From contig JAFGNI010000374.1 of assembly GCA_016927095.1 (NCBI GenBank), positions 1 through 13,744 of the forward strand: a stretch of 13,744 bases of DNA. Direction: 5' to 3'. Shown one piece after another: positions 1 through 6,155 of this stretch. The stretch is from Anaerolineae bacterium (GTDB taxonomy: Bacteria; Chloroflexota; Anaerolineae; B4-G1; SLSP01). Made by a program: the position numbers and the translations under genes. Position 1 is the first letter of the stretch, and each line of letters starts with the position of its first letter. The notes under the pieces are model-generated. The model had not been told where the DNA came from. It did not search any database and saw only the letters and a list, made by a program, of their open reading frames with translations.

Positions 1-1
1 A

Positions 2-1903
2 GAGAACCGCTTCCTGGTGAAGCTGGGGCGCGGCGAGCACGAGGAGTTCCACTGGCTCGACATCACGACGCTCAACCTGGCCTTCTGGGCGGGCGACACG
101 CTGAGCCACACCTTGACTATCACCTCGCACGTGCCGCCTGCCGGCGCACCGGCTCCGCCGGCGATCGTGTTGCGTGAGATCGAGGGGGAGCGGGCCACCT
201 TCTGCTGGGAGCCCGCCGACGCGTCCGTGGTGGCGGGTTACAACGTCTATCGCGCGACGCACCCCACCTACGCCTACGAGTCCCTGGGCAGCCCGGTGTC
301 GGGGACCTGCTTCACGCAGACGGCGAGCGCGGCACACCGCATCTACGCCGTGACCACGGTCGACCTGACCGGACACGAGAGCGGGTTTAGCCGCTTCGTC
401 TGGGCGCCACGATTAGTGCATCCCCACGCTGTGGGCCTCCTGGCGGATGGCAACCGGGTGATCCTCGACCCCCAGAATGGGTACGCCCTGCTGACGCAGC
501 GTGCCGACGGGCGCTACATCCGGAACGTCGGCAGTCCCCACTATCACCTGGAGTATTCGTACTACCTCACCGTCGATGCGCTGGACCGGCTGATCATCAG
601 CCATCCCGGCGACTACTACACCGATCGCCATTCCGTCCGCGTGGCGGACGCGGCGGGCCGGCCAATCCTGGAGTTCGGACAGCAGGGCGCGGGCGACGGG
701 GAGTTCTATGGCCCTGCCGGCGTTGCGGTGTGGGGTGAGCCGTGCACCTACGGCGGTCCCTACGAGAGCGATGGCGCCACACTCCTGCTGCTCCACCTCG
801 ATGGCACGGTGGACGGCGAGGGCGGGGAGACCGGCACGGCGGCGGGCACTGACTTCGCCGCGGGACGGCACGGCCTCGGCGTGGTTATCGATGGGAGCGA
901 CACGCTGACCTACACGACCGCGGGCAACCTGGAACGAACCGAGGGCGCCGTGGAGTTCTGGCTGCAGCCTGCCTGGGATGGCGACGACAACGTGAGCCAT
1001 ACCTTCTTTGAGGTGGGCGATGGCTGGTTCAACCGGATGCGGGTGATGAAGGACGGGGCCAACAACCTGCGGTTCATCACCTGGAACAGCGTGCGCGAGG
1101 CCGGTGTCGCGACTCACGTCGGCGACTGGGTCGCAGGCGACTGGCACCACGTCGCCGCCACGTGGGAGGGGTCGGAGATCGCGCTCTACGTCGACGGGCG
1201 GCAACGGGAGGCCCGCACCGACGGTGCGGTACCCGACCTGTTGGCGGACGAGATCATGGTGGGGGCGTCTTGGGACAGTTCGCAGCAGGCGGAGGCCGTC
1301 ATCGACGAGCTCCGGATCAGCAGTCAAGCGCGGCTGGGCAACAGCGACACCTGCACCTATCGCATCCTGGTCGCCGACAGCGGCAACGACCGGGTACAGG
1401 TCTTTGACGCGGCGGGCAACTTCGTGAGCGCCTTTGGCGGCTCTGGCAGCGGCCCCGGGCAGTTTGACAATCCTCAGGGGCTGGCCGTCGATGGGATGGG
1501 CCGCGTGATTGTGGGTGACAGCGGGAACGACCGTCTGCAGGTCTTGGCGTTTGACGGCACCACCCTGGCGGCGGGCTCGATCATCACCGCCGGTCTGGAG
1601 AGTCCCACAGGGGTGGCGACGGGTCCGCTTTCGCGTATTCTGGTTGCTGACACCGGTCACGATCAGATCAAGGTTCTGGCTGCTGGCGGAACTGTGCTTG
1701 CGACCTACGCCGCGCCCAGCGACGGGCACGCGGGCGGCTTCAGCGGGCCGCGTTGCGTGGTGCCCGATAATGCGGGCAACCTGATTGTGGCCGACACCGG
1801 CAATGGGCGCGTGGTGATGGTGCGGGGTGTCATGCTGGAGCCGGGCATCTATCTGCCGATGGTCTGCCGGCGGTGGGGGCGGTGGGAGTGTGTCACATTG
1901 TAG
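2..1903 (+). CDS. Secreted FN3 / NHL-propeller protein with inserted LamG domain (5'-partial)
   Basis: The frame is open to the left edge, so the N-terminus and any signal peptide lie outside the window; the GTG at 17 is not a real start. Domain order: a beta-rich end of an upstream domain; a fibronectin type III-like domain (about nt 140-400, with GYNVYRA and IYAVTTVDLTGHES); then an NHL beta-propeller, whose blades carry GPAGVAV, ILVADSGNDRVQVF, GLAVDGMGRVIVGDSGNDR, ILVADTGHDQIKVL and LIVADTGNGRVVMV. A LamG/concanavalin-like domain (about nt 750-1350, with EFWLQPAWDGDD and WHHVAATWEGSEIALYVDG) sits inside one blade. The C-terminus has PGIYLPMV, like the tail of the minus-strand surface protein at 8810-13744, but here eleven more residues (CRRWGRWECVTL region) follow it. 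The likely role is an extracellular binding or adhesion protein; no catalytic motif was seen. The domain calls are pattern-based and fairly secure, but the ligand is unknown. Confidence 0.85.
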   Translation, partial: ENRFLVKLGRGEHEEFHWLDITTLNLAFWAGDTLSHTLTITSHVPPAGAPAPPAIVLREIEGERATFCWEPADASVVAGYNVYRATHPTYAYESLGSPVSGTCFTQTASAAHRIYAVTTVDLTGHESGFSRFVWAPRLVHPHAVGLLADGNRVILDPQNGYALLTQRADGRYIRNVGSPHYHLEYSYYLTVDALDRLIISHPGDYYTDRHSVRVADAAGRPILEFGQQGAGDGEFYGPAGVAVWGEPCTYGGPYESDGATLLLLHLDGTVDGEGGETGTAAGTDFAAGRHGLGVVIDGSDTLTYTTAGNLERTEGAVEFWLQPAWDGDDNVSHTFFEVGDGWFNRMRVMKDGANNLRFITWNSVREAGVATHVGDWVAGDWHHVAATWEGSEIALYVDGRQREARTDGAVPDLLADEIMVGASWDSSQQAEAVIDELRISSQARLGNSDTCTYRILVADSGNDRVQVFDAAGNFVSAFGGSGSGPGQFDNPQGLAVDGMGRVIVGDSGNDRLQVLAFDGTTLAAGSIITAGLESPTGVATGPLSRILVADTGHDQIKVLAAGGTVLATYAAPSDGHAGGFSGPRCVVPDNAGNLIVADTGNGRVVMVRGVMLEPGIYLPMVCRRWGRWECVTL

Positions 1904-1993
1904 GGTTGAGAAGGGAGCGATGATGAGTCTCGAGTCACGGTTCCCAGCAGGACAATGGCAGCCAGCTATCTGCACGACCTACTGCTTGACCCG

Positions 1994-2139
1994 CTGGGTA
2001 GGGCAGGAAGTTGTCCCGCCCTGGCTGTGCAGCAGCCGCTTCGGTCAGCCTCCCTCGTTCAGACGCCTCGGAGGTGCGGATCGAGTCGGTAGGACGGACA
2101 CTTCAGGCCGAAGGGCGGGCAACTTCCCACCTTACCCAG
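1994..2139. repeat. 146-bp element bounded by a ~27-bp imperfect inverted repeat
   Basis: Arm 1994-2021 pairs with arm 2112-2139. CTGGGTA pairs with TACCCAG, then come three mismatches within four positions, then GGAAGTTG with CAACTTCC, a one-base bulge, and CCCGCCC with GGGCGGG. Inside lie a small hairpin GGCTG-TGCAG-CAGCC (2023-2037) and a CCTCC/GGAGG pairing around 2050-2074. CTTCGGTCAG (2039-2048) can partly pair with CTTCAGGCCGAAG (2101-2113), extending the stem inward. It could be a structured RNA, a MITE-like palindromic element, or an inactive relic. The pairing is visible; the identity is unknown. Confidence 0.6.
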
Positions 2140-2283
2140 GCAGCTGTTTGGGGTCGGGCTGTGTTGGCTCTGCGGATCTCACTCAGAACGGCAGGATTAT
2201 CGCATTTCACCTAGCGTCAGCCGCAGAGGTCATTCAGAGCGGGTCAGCCGATCACCCCCACTGCAAATCAGGACCAGCGAAGA

Positions 2284-2324
2284 ATCTCGGACCCCAATGC
2301 ACGCCCGAGCTCGGGGCGGGAGAT
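2284..2324. repeat. Palindrome-centred stem-loop upstream of the methyltransferase
   Basis: A perfect 12-bp palindrome CCCGAGCTCGGG (2304-2315) lies inside an outer pair ATCTC (2284-2288) / GAGAT (2320-2324). It ends about 30 bp before the methyltransferase start. It could be an operator, part of a leader RNA, or a leftover repeat. No run of T follows it, so a terminator call is not supported. Confidence 0.4.
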
Positions 2325-2344
2325 CCTTCGGCTTAGGACGGCTG

Positions 2345-2349
2345 GGAGG
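2345..2349 (+). promoter_or_regulatory. Ribosome-binding site GGAGG deciding the methyltransferase start
   Basis: GGAGG lies 5 nt before the GTG at 2355. The alternative GTG at 2349 overlaps this sequence and so is less likely to be the start. Confidence 0.55.
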
Positions 2350-2354
2350 TGACG

Positions 2355-3221
2355 GTGGCTAGGTCGTTGGGTGAGTTGCGGGGGCTGCTTGGGTCGTTGG
2401 CGGCGCGGCAGGGGTGGGACTTCTCCTGTGTGCGCGACGCGCGGGAGCCGATGCCGTGGGACTACGTTTCGCTGGTCAGGCACTACCTTAGGCCGGCTGA
2501 TCGTGTGTTGGACATCGGCACGGGTGGGGGCGAGCGGTTCCTGGAACTTGCGTCGCACTTCGGTGAGGGGCTTGCGGTGGATATCAGCCCGGCGATGATC
2601 GCGCAGGCGGCGCTGAACCGGCGAACACCCGACACCGTCGGGGCTGAATCGGCGAATGAGCGAATGAGCGAACCGGCGAGTGAGCAAGAGAGCGAGAAAG
2701 CGCGGCAGTGTTCGGTGGCGTTAGCGAATGACGCTCACCGGCGCGGGAAGGTGCGGTTTGCGGTGATGGATGCGGCGACGCTGGGGGTGGGGGGCGAGCA
2801 GTTCGACGTCGTGCTGAACCGGCACGCGAACGTGGAGGTCGCGGAGATCGTGCGGGTATTGCGGCCCGGAGGTCTCTTCATCACCCAGCAGGTAGCACGG
2901 CGGAACACGCTGAATCTCCTTGAGGCCTTCGGGTGGACGCCGGAGAGCTTCGGGCCGGGGTGGTTCCAGCCGGTCGACGCGTTGGCGGCGGCCTTCGAGG
3001 CGGCGGGCTGTCGTGTGATGGCGCAAGGGGCGTACGACGTGCGGTATTGGTTCCTGGACGTGCCGTCGTTGCTCTTCTGGCTGACGGCGGTGCCGCTGCC
3101 CGAGCTCTTCGATCTGGACCGTCACTGGCGCGGCGTCAACCGGATCTTGGACGCGTACACCACACCGCAGGGCATTGAGACCAACGAGCATCGGGAGCTG
3201 CTGATCGTGCGAAAGGAATAG
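2355..3221 (+). CDS. Class I SAM-dependent methyltransferase
   Basis: The protein is 288 aa from the GTG at 2355, chosen for the GGAGG 5 nt upstream. It has the Rossmann-type methyltransferase series: motif I VLDIGTGGGERFLEL (residues ~51-65), the acidic strand-2 end GLAVDISPAMI (~73-82), FAVMDAATL (~135-143), FDVVLNRHANVEV (~150-162) and the post-I segment VLRPGGLFITQQV (~168-180). The core resembles Methyltransf_11/25 enzymes, and the substrate cannot be read from the sequence. Between strands 2 and 3 is a polar segment (about 99-117, Asn/Glu/Ser-rich) encoded by an 8-bp tandem array (2650-2705), which looks like a repeat expanded inside the gene. The C-terminal third contains an aromatic stretch (YWFLDVPSLLFWLTAVPLPELF), perhaps a substrate lid. 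It is first of three closely spaced genes; the next starts 10 bp after its stop. Confidence 0.85.
   Translation: MARSLGELRGLLGSLAARQGWDFSCVRDAREPMPWDYVSLVRHYLRPADRVLDIGTGGGERFLELASHFGEGLAVDISPAMIAQAALNRRTPDTVGAESANERMSEPASEQESEKARQCSVALANDAHRRGKVRFAVMDAATLGVGGEQFDVVLNRHANVEVAEIVRVLRPGGLFITQQVARRNTLNLLEAFGWTPESFGPGWFQPVDALAAAFEAAGCRVMAQGAYDVRYWFLDVPSLLFWLTAVPLPELFDLDRHWRGVNRILDAYTTPQGIETNEHRELLIVRKE
2650..2705 (+). repeat. 8-bp-period tandem array inside a coding sequence
   Basis: There are seven 8-bp units, roughly GAGCGAAT/GAGCGAGA (for example CGGCGAAT, GAGCGAAT, GAGCGAAC, GAGCGAGA). A lone related copy, CGGCGAAC, lies at 2619-2626. The array encodes the Asn/Glu/Ser-rich insert of the methyltransferase. 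The last units (GAGCGAGA then AAGCG) closely resemble the units of the array at 4473-4536. Confidence 0.75.
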
Positions 3222-3231
3222 AGGTTCACAT

Positions 3232-4032
3232 ATGAACGAACGCATCCCACATCCCCACCATCGGGGAATGGTCGTGATCGCTGGGCTAGTGTTGCTTTCG
3301 CTGATCCCCATCTTGGCGGGGATCGGCCTCGTCCTCACGGACCAGAGTGGCTATGGTACGGCGCTGATCTTCATCGGCGGCCTGCTGCTCTTCATCTTCG
3401 GGGTCTCTCTGGCGGTGGCGTGGTGGTCGGGCAGACGGGAGATCGACCGGATCCGGGACTTCCTGGCAAGCGACCGTCCCCTGATCCGCTGGACCTACGG
3501 GCCGGAGATCTGGGCGGACATCCAAGCTGCACGATGGATGGCGCAGTTGGGGGACGCCAGGTTACAGCTCGGCTGTCTGGCTGCGATGTTCGCGGTCGTG
3601 GGGTTGTTGACGGGGGGTCTGATCGGCGCCGATGAAGGGGTGCGCGAGCTGCTTTTGGGTGGCCTGATGGGGGCGGGCGGCGGGGCACTGGTGGGCCTGG
3701 CGATCGGGGGGACGATCGCTGGTGCCAGTCGACTCGGCGCGAGGCGGGCACTCGGGCAGGGCCCGGAGACGGTGGCGCTGGGCCGTGATGAGATCTACGC
3801 CAACGGGCAGTACTTCCGCGGTGATGGCGATGCAACGTACATCGTTGCCGCACGTATTGAAAGTGAAGAGGCCTTTATGATTCTGGCGGTGGATCTGCAG
3901 ATGCCCCGCCGCCCGCGGATGCCCGAGACGCAGACCTGGGAGATCGCGGTGCCTCCCGAGGCCAGGCGCGAGGTGACATCCCTAGTGAAAGAGGGGAAAC
4001 TGACGAATGAGCGACAATATGACACCCTTTGA
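3232..4032 (+). CDS. Four-helix membrane protein of unknown function
   Basis: The protein is 266 aa. The ATG at 3232 has AGGAATAGAGG a few bases upstream, and the preceding gene stops at 3221. By eye there are two hydrophobic hairpins: helices at about residues 13-35 and 43-65, a charged cytosolic-type stretch (66-110, with WTYGPEIWADIQAARW), then helices at about 112-132 and 140-165. The last is glycine-rich (GGLMGAGGGALVGLAIGG), as in tightly packed or oligomeric helices. A soluble C-terminal part (~170-266) looks beta-rich, with VALGRDEIYANGQYF. I do not recognise a named family. Its 3' end overlaps the next gene by 26 bp, implying translational coupling, so the two membrane proteins may act together. 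Confidence 0.8.
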   Translation: MNERIPHPHHRGMVVIAGLVLLSLIPILAGIGLVLTDQSGYGTALIFIGGLLLFIFGVSLAVAWWSGRREIDRIRDFLASDRPLIRWTYGPEIWADIQAARWMAQLGDARLQLGCLAAMFAVVGLLTGGLIGADEGVRELLLGGLMGAGGGALVGLAIGGTIAGASRLGARRALGQGPETVALGRDEIYANGQYFRGDGDATYIVAARIESEEAFMILAVDLQMPRRPRMPETQTWEIAVPPEARREVTSLVKEGKLTNERQYDTL

Positions 4033-4465
4033 GGAAGTAGAGCAGCAGCCATCGGCAACCGGCACGCCCCCGGCGCCTGAGGAGGGGCAGGACGCAGGGC
4101 GCGACTGGGAGCGCGGGCGGCGCCGGTGGCGGTCGCCTGGGTCGTGGCTTGGCGGCGCCATCCTCATCATCTTGGGACTTATCTTCCTGGCGGAGAACCT
4201 GGGGATGTCGATCCCGATTCTGGACAACTGGTGGGCGCTCTTCATCCTGATCCCGGCGGTAGGCGCCCTGAACAACGCCCGGCAGGAGTATGAACGGAAC
4301 GGGCGCCGGTTCAACAGCTCGGTCTCCGGCTCCCTGATGGGCGGCCTGGCGATGGTGCTGGTGACGCTCACTTTCCTGTTCAGCTGGCCCTGGGGCGTGA
4401 TCTGGCCCGTGTTTCTGATCCTCGCGGGGCTGACGGCGCTGGCGATGGGGATTTTCGGGCGGTGA
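4007..4465 (+). CDS. LiaI/LiaF-like (DUF5668) membrane protein
   Basis: The protein is 152 aa. The ATG at 4007 is preceded by GAGGGG about 10 nt upstream and lies within the end of the previous gene; an in-frame ATG at 4019 is an alternative. The first ~44 residues are polar, Pro/Glu- then Arg-rich, and probably cytosolic. Four short hydrophobic segments follow (about 45-65, 70-90, 107-127, 130-150). The patterns AILIILGLIFLAENLG, WWALFILIPAVGAL and WPVFLILAGLTAL are characteristic of the LiaI/LiaF-like transmembrane region. LiaF proteins elsewhere modulate cell-envelope-stress two-component systems, but no histidine kinase or regulator is present in this window, so a sensing role is inference. 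It closes the unit that begins with the methyltransferase, and an 8-bp repeat array starts 8 bp after its stop. Confidence 0.8.
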   Translation: MSDNMTPFEEVEQQPSATGTPPAPEEGQDAGRDWERGRRRWRSPGSWLGGAILIILGLIFLAENLGMSIPILDNWWALFILIPAVGALNNARQEYERNGRRFNSSVSGSLMGGLAMVLVTLTFLFSWPWGVIWPVFLILAGLTALAMGIFGR

Positions 4466-4472
4466 GCGCGAC

Positions 4473-4536
4473 AAAACGGGGAAGCGGGAAAGCGAGAAAG
4501 CGGGAAAGCGAGAAAGCGAGAAGACGAGAAAGCGAA
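4473..4536 (+). repeat. 8-bp tandem array (consensus AAAGCGRG)
   Basis: There are eight consecutive 8-bp units of the form AAAGCGAG/AAAGCGGG with few substitutions (first AAAACGGG, last AAAGCGAA). A diverged ninth, TAGTGAAT, may follow. The array begins 8 bp after the stop of the LiaI-like gene. Purines dominate this strand. Because 24 bp make exactly eight codons, and no unit combination makes a stop on the minus strand, it produces false open frames there with repeating Leu/Ser/Arg/Phe/Ala. Confidence 0.85.
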
Positions 4537-4578
4537 TAGTGAATCAGCGCTTCGGGGCGCCAAGGCCACCCTTTGTCT

Positions 4579-4833
4579 GCGCCCAAGGGCTTTCTGAAGG
4601 CCTTGGGCGCTTGAAGACAAGCCACCGGCGCCTGCAGCGGATGCGCGAACAGCAGTGCCCAAGGCCCAAGCCCGAGTCTGCTCGGGCCGAAGGCCCTTGG
4701 GCATTCCGACCAAAGGCCTTGGGCGCTTGGAGACGAGTTATCCGCGCCTGCAGCGGAGATGGCGCAACACAACAGCGCCCAAGGCCCACAGAAGGCCCTT
4801 GGGCGCTTCAGGGCCGGCCACCTACGCCCAAGG
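4579..4833. repeat. Alternating GCCCAAGG / CCTTGGGC palindromic repeat cluster
   Basis: Eight exact copies of one octamer occur in mixed orientation: GCCCAAGG at 4581, 4657, 4777 and 4826, and CCTTGGGC at 4601, 4695, 4717 and 4797. They form three hairpins. The first pairs 4579-4588 with 4601-4610 (10 bp). The second pairs 4656-4664 with 4695-4703, with an inner 7-bp GCCCGAG/CTCGGGC stem closed by TCTG. The third pairs 4775-4784 with 4797-4806 (10 bp). Segments 4597-4712 and 4713 onward are also diverged direct copies, 116 bp apart. This resembles REP/BIME-type elements; no adjacent REP transposase was seen. With the array at 4473-4536 it fills the 379-bp gap between genes. Confidence 0.8.
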
Positions 4834-4834
4834 T

Positions 4835-4840
4835 GGAGGG
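4835..4840 (+). promoter_or_regulatory. Ribosome-binding site GGAGGG for the glycosidase-like gene
   Basis: GGAGGG ends 4 nt before the ATG at 4845. It directly follows the last GCCCAAGG copy (4826-4833), so the repeat cluster abuts the translation signal. It supports 4845 over any start further upstream inside the repeats. Confidence 0.65.
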
Positions 4841-4844
4841 ACAG

Positions 4845-6119
4845 ATGACGGATTTCGACGCCGAGATGGCGTACTTGGTGGACCTAGCACGGGCGGTCGT
4901 GGAGGCGTCGCGGGTCCAACCTGGCGCGTCCGTGGGCGGATATGGGCCGAACGTCACCGGTGAGACGCTGATCCGGCCCGGCGGGCGGGACTGCTACCCG
5001 GCGTTCTGGGTGCGCGACTTCGCGATGTCGCTGGAAGCGGATCTGTTCACGCCGGAGGAAGTCGTGCACGCGCTGCGGCTGACGGCGAGCCGCCAGGCGG
5101 CGGCGGACTGGCAGACCCGCAGCGGGAGCCGCGTGCCCCGAGGTGCCATTGCCGACCACATCACCTTCGGCGGGCTACCGATCTACTTCCCCGGGACGCT
5201 TGACGACTACGAGGGCCAGGGCATGCCCTTTGGACGTCTCCCGTCGCTGGACGATCACTACTACTTCGTGGAGATGGCCTGGTACGCGGTGACGCGTTGG
5301 GGGCGCGACGACCTGCTCGCCGAAGTCGTGGACGGCATGCCGCTGATCGAACGGCTGCACCGGGCCTTTGGTGTGCCCAAGGTGCGCGAGGCGACCGGCA
5401 TGGTCTGGTGTGAGGAGGATGACCGCGGGGTCTCCTTCGGCTTCACCGACACGGTAGTGCATACGGGCGACCTCCTCTTTTGCTCGCTGCTGCGCCACAG
5501 GGCGGCGGGCCAGATGGCGGCGCTGGGTGTGCGCGTGGGCGACTCGGGCAAGGCGCGGCACTACCGCGAGATCGCGGCCCAGATCTCGGCACACCTGACG
5601 TCCGTCTTCGGTGCTGAGAGCGGCCTGTTGCGCGCCAGCACCGGCAAGAGCGCGCAGCCCGACGTCTGGGGCTCCGCCTTCGCCGTGTACGTGGGCGCGC
5701 TGCCTGCCGGCGCGACCGCGCAAGTCTCGCGCGCACTGTGCGACGCCCTCGCTGCGGGCACGATCGCGTGGCAGGGCCAGATCCGCCACGTTCCGACCAA
5801 CGCCGACTTCAGCGACCGGACCATGTGGGAGTCCGTGATCGGGGACCGCCCCATGAACCGGTATCAGAACGGGGCCTATTGGGACACGCCGGTCGGCTGG
5901 GTCTGCTACGCCGTGGCGCAGCACGACCAGGCTGCGGCGCGGCAGCTGGCGCTAGACTACGTTGCAGACCTGCAGCGCGACGATTTCCGGAAAGGACCGG
6001 CCCACGGCGCGCCTTGGGAGTGCGCCCACCCCGCGGGTGATCATCGCCAGAACCCTGTCTACATGGCGAGCGTCACCTGTCCCCTCGGCGCCTTCCGCCG
6101 TCTGGGATGGGTGACGTAA
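4845..6119 (+). CDS. Six-hairpin glycosidase-like protein
   Basis: The protein is 424 aa from the ATG at 4845. The frame stays open upstream through the repeat block, but the ribosome-binding site and the start of protein-like sequence place the start here. There is no signal peptide, so it is probably cytoplasmic. The pattern fits an (alpha/alpha)6-barrel glycosidase: YPAFWVRDFAMSLEAD (~51-66), SLDDHYYFVEMAWYAV (~134-149), FTDTVVHTGDLLFCSLL (~200-216), PDVWGSAFAVYVGAL (~272-286) and RYQNGAYWDTPVGWVCYAV (~339-357). Conserved Asp/Glu in WVRDF, LDDHYYFVE and MWESVIGD are candidate catalytic or sugar-binding residues. Similar folds include debranching enzymes and alpha-L-rhamnosidases, but I cannot assign a substrate. 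It stands alone between two repeat blocks. Confidence 0.7.
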   Translation: MTDFDAEMAYLVDLARAVVEASRVQPGASVGGYGPNVTGETLIRPGGRDCYPAFWVRDFAMSLEADLFTPEEVVHALRLTASRQAAADWQTRSGSRVPRGAIADHITFGGLPIYFPGTLDDYEGQGMPFGRLPSLDDHYYFVEMAWYAVTRWGRDDLLAEVVDGMPLIERLHRAFGVPKVREATGMVWCEEDDRGVSFGFTDTVVHTGDLLFCSLLRHRAAGQMAALGVRVGDSGKARHYREIAAQISAHLTSVFGAESGLLRASTGKSAQPDVWGSAFAVYVGALPAGATAQVSRALCDALAAGTIAWQGQIRHVPTNADFSDRTMWESVIGDRPMNRYQNGAYWDTPVGWVCYAVAQHDQAAARQLALDYVADLQRDDFRKGPAHGAPWECAHPAGDHRQNPVYMASVTCPLGAFRRLGWVT

Positions 6120-6155
6120 GCGCATCCTCAGATCTGTAGTACACTTGCCTCCGAC

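Larger units (their letters stand above)
1904..2354. other. Gene-free spacer with palindromes
   Basis: About 450 bp lie between the end of the NHL protein and the methyltransferase. The possible reading frames here translate to Cys/Pro/Gly/Arg-rich sequence with no domain-like pattern. The spacer holds a long imperfect inverted repeat (1994-2139), an 8-bp inverted pair CTCTGCGG/CCGCAGAG (2168-2175 and 2221-2228) and a palindrome-centred stem (2284-2324). I could not pick out a convincing promoter. Confidence 0.6.

Noticed and set aside
413..1975. Minus-strand open frame of 520 codons opposite the NHL protein gene
   Set aside because: It has the same wobble-facing phase artefact. The translation is His/Arg/Pro-rich without a recognisable fold, whereas the plus strand encodes FN3, NHL and LamG domains.
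1923..2336. Possible 137-aa gene starting at the ATG pair at 1920/1923 with GGGAG upstream
   Set aside because: The translation has many Cys, Pro, Trp and Arg and no domain-like pattern, and it runs through the inverted-repeat element and palindromes. Treated as non-coding.
2284..2345. T-box or other known riboswitch before the methyltransferase
   Set aside because: No T-box antiterminator core or other recognisable riboswitch motif was seen, and no T-run follows the stem.
3982..4789. Several minus-strand open frames covering the repeat block
   Set aside because: They are open because the 8-bp array and GC-rich palindromes lack stops. The translated octamer gives periodic Leu/Ser/Arg/Phe/Ala with no protein signature.
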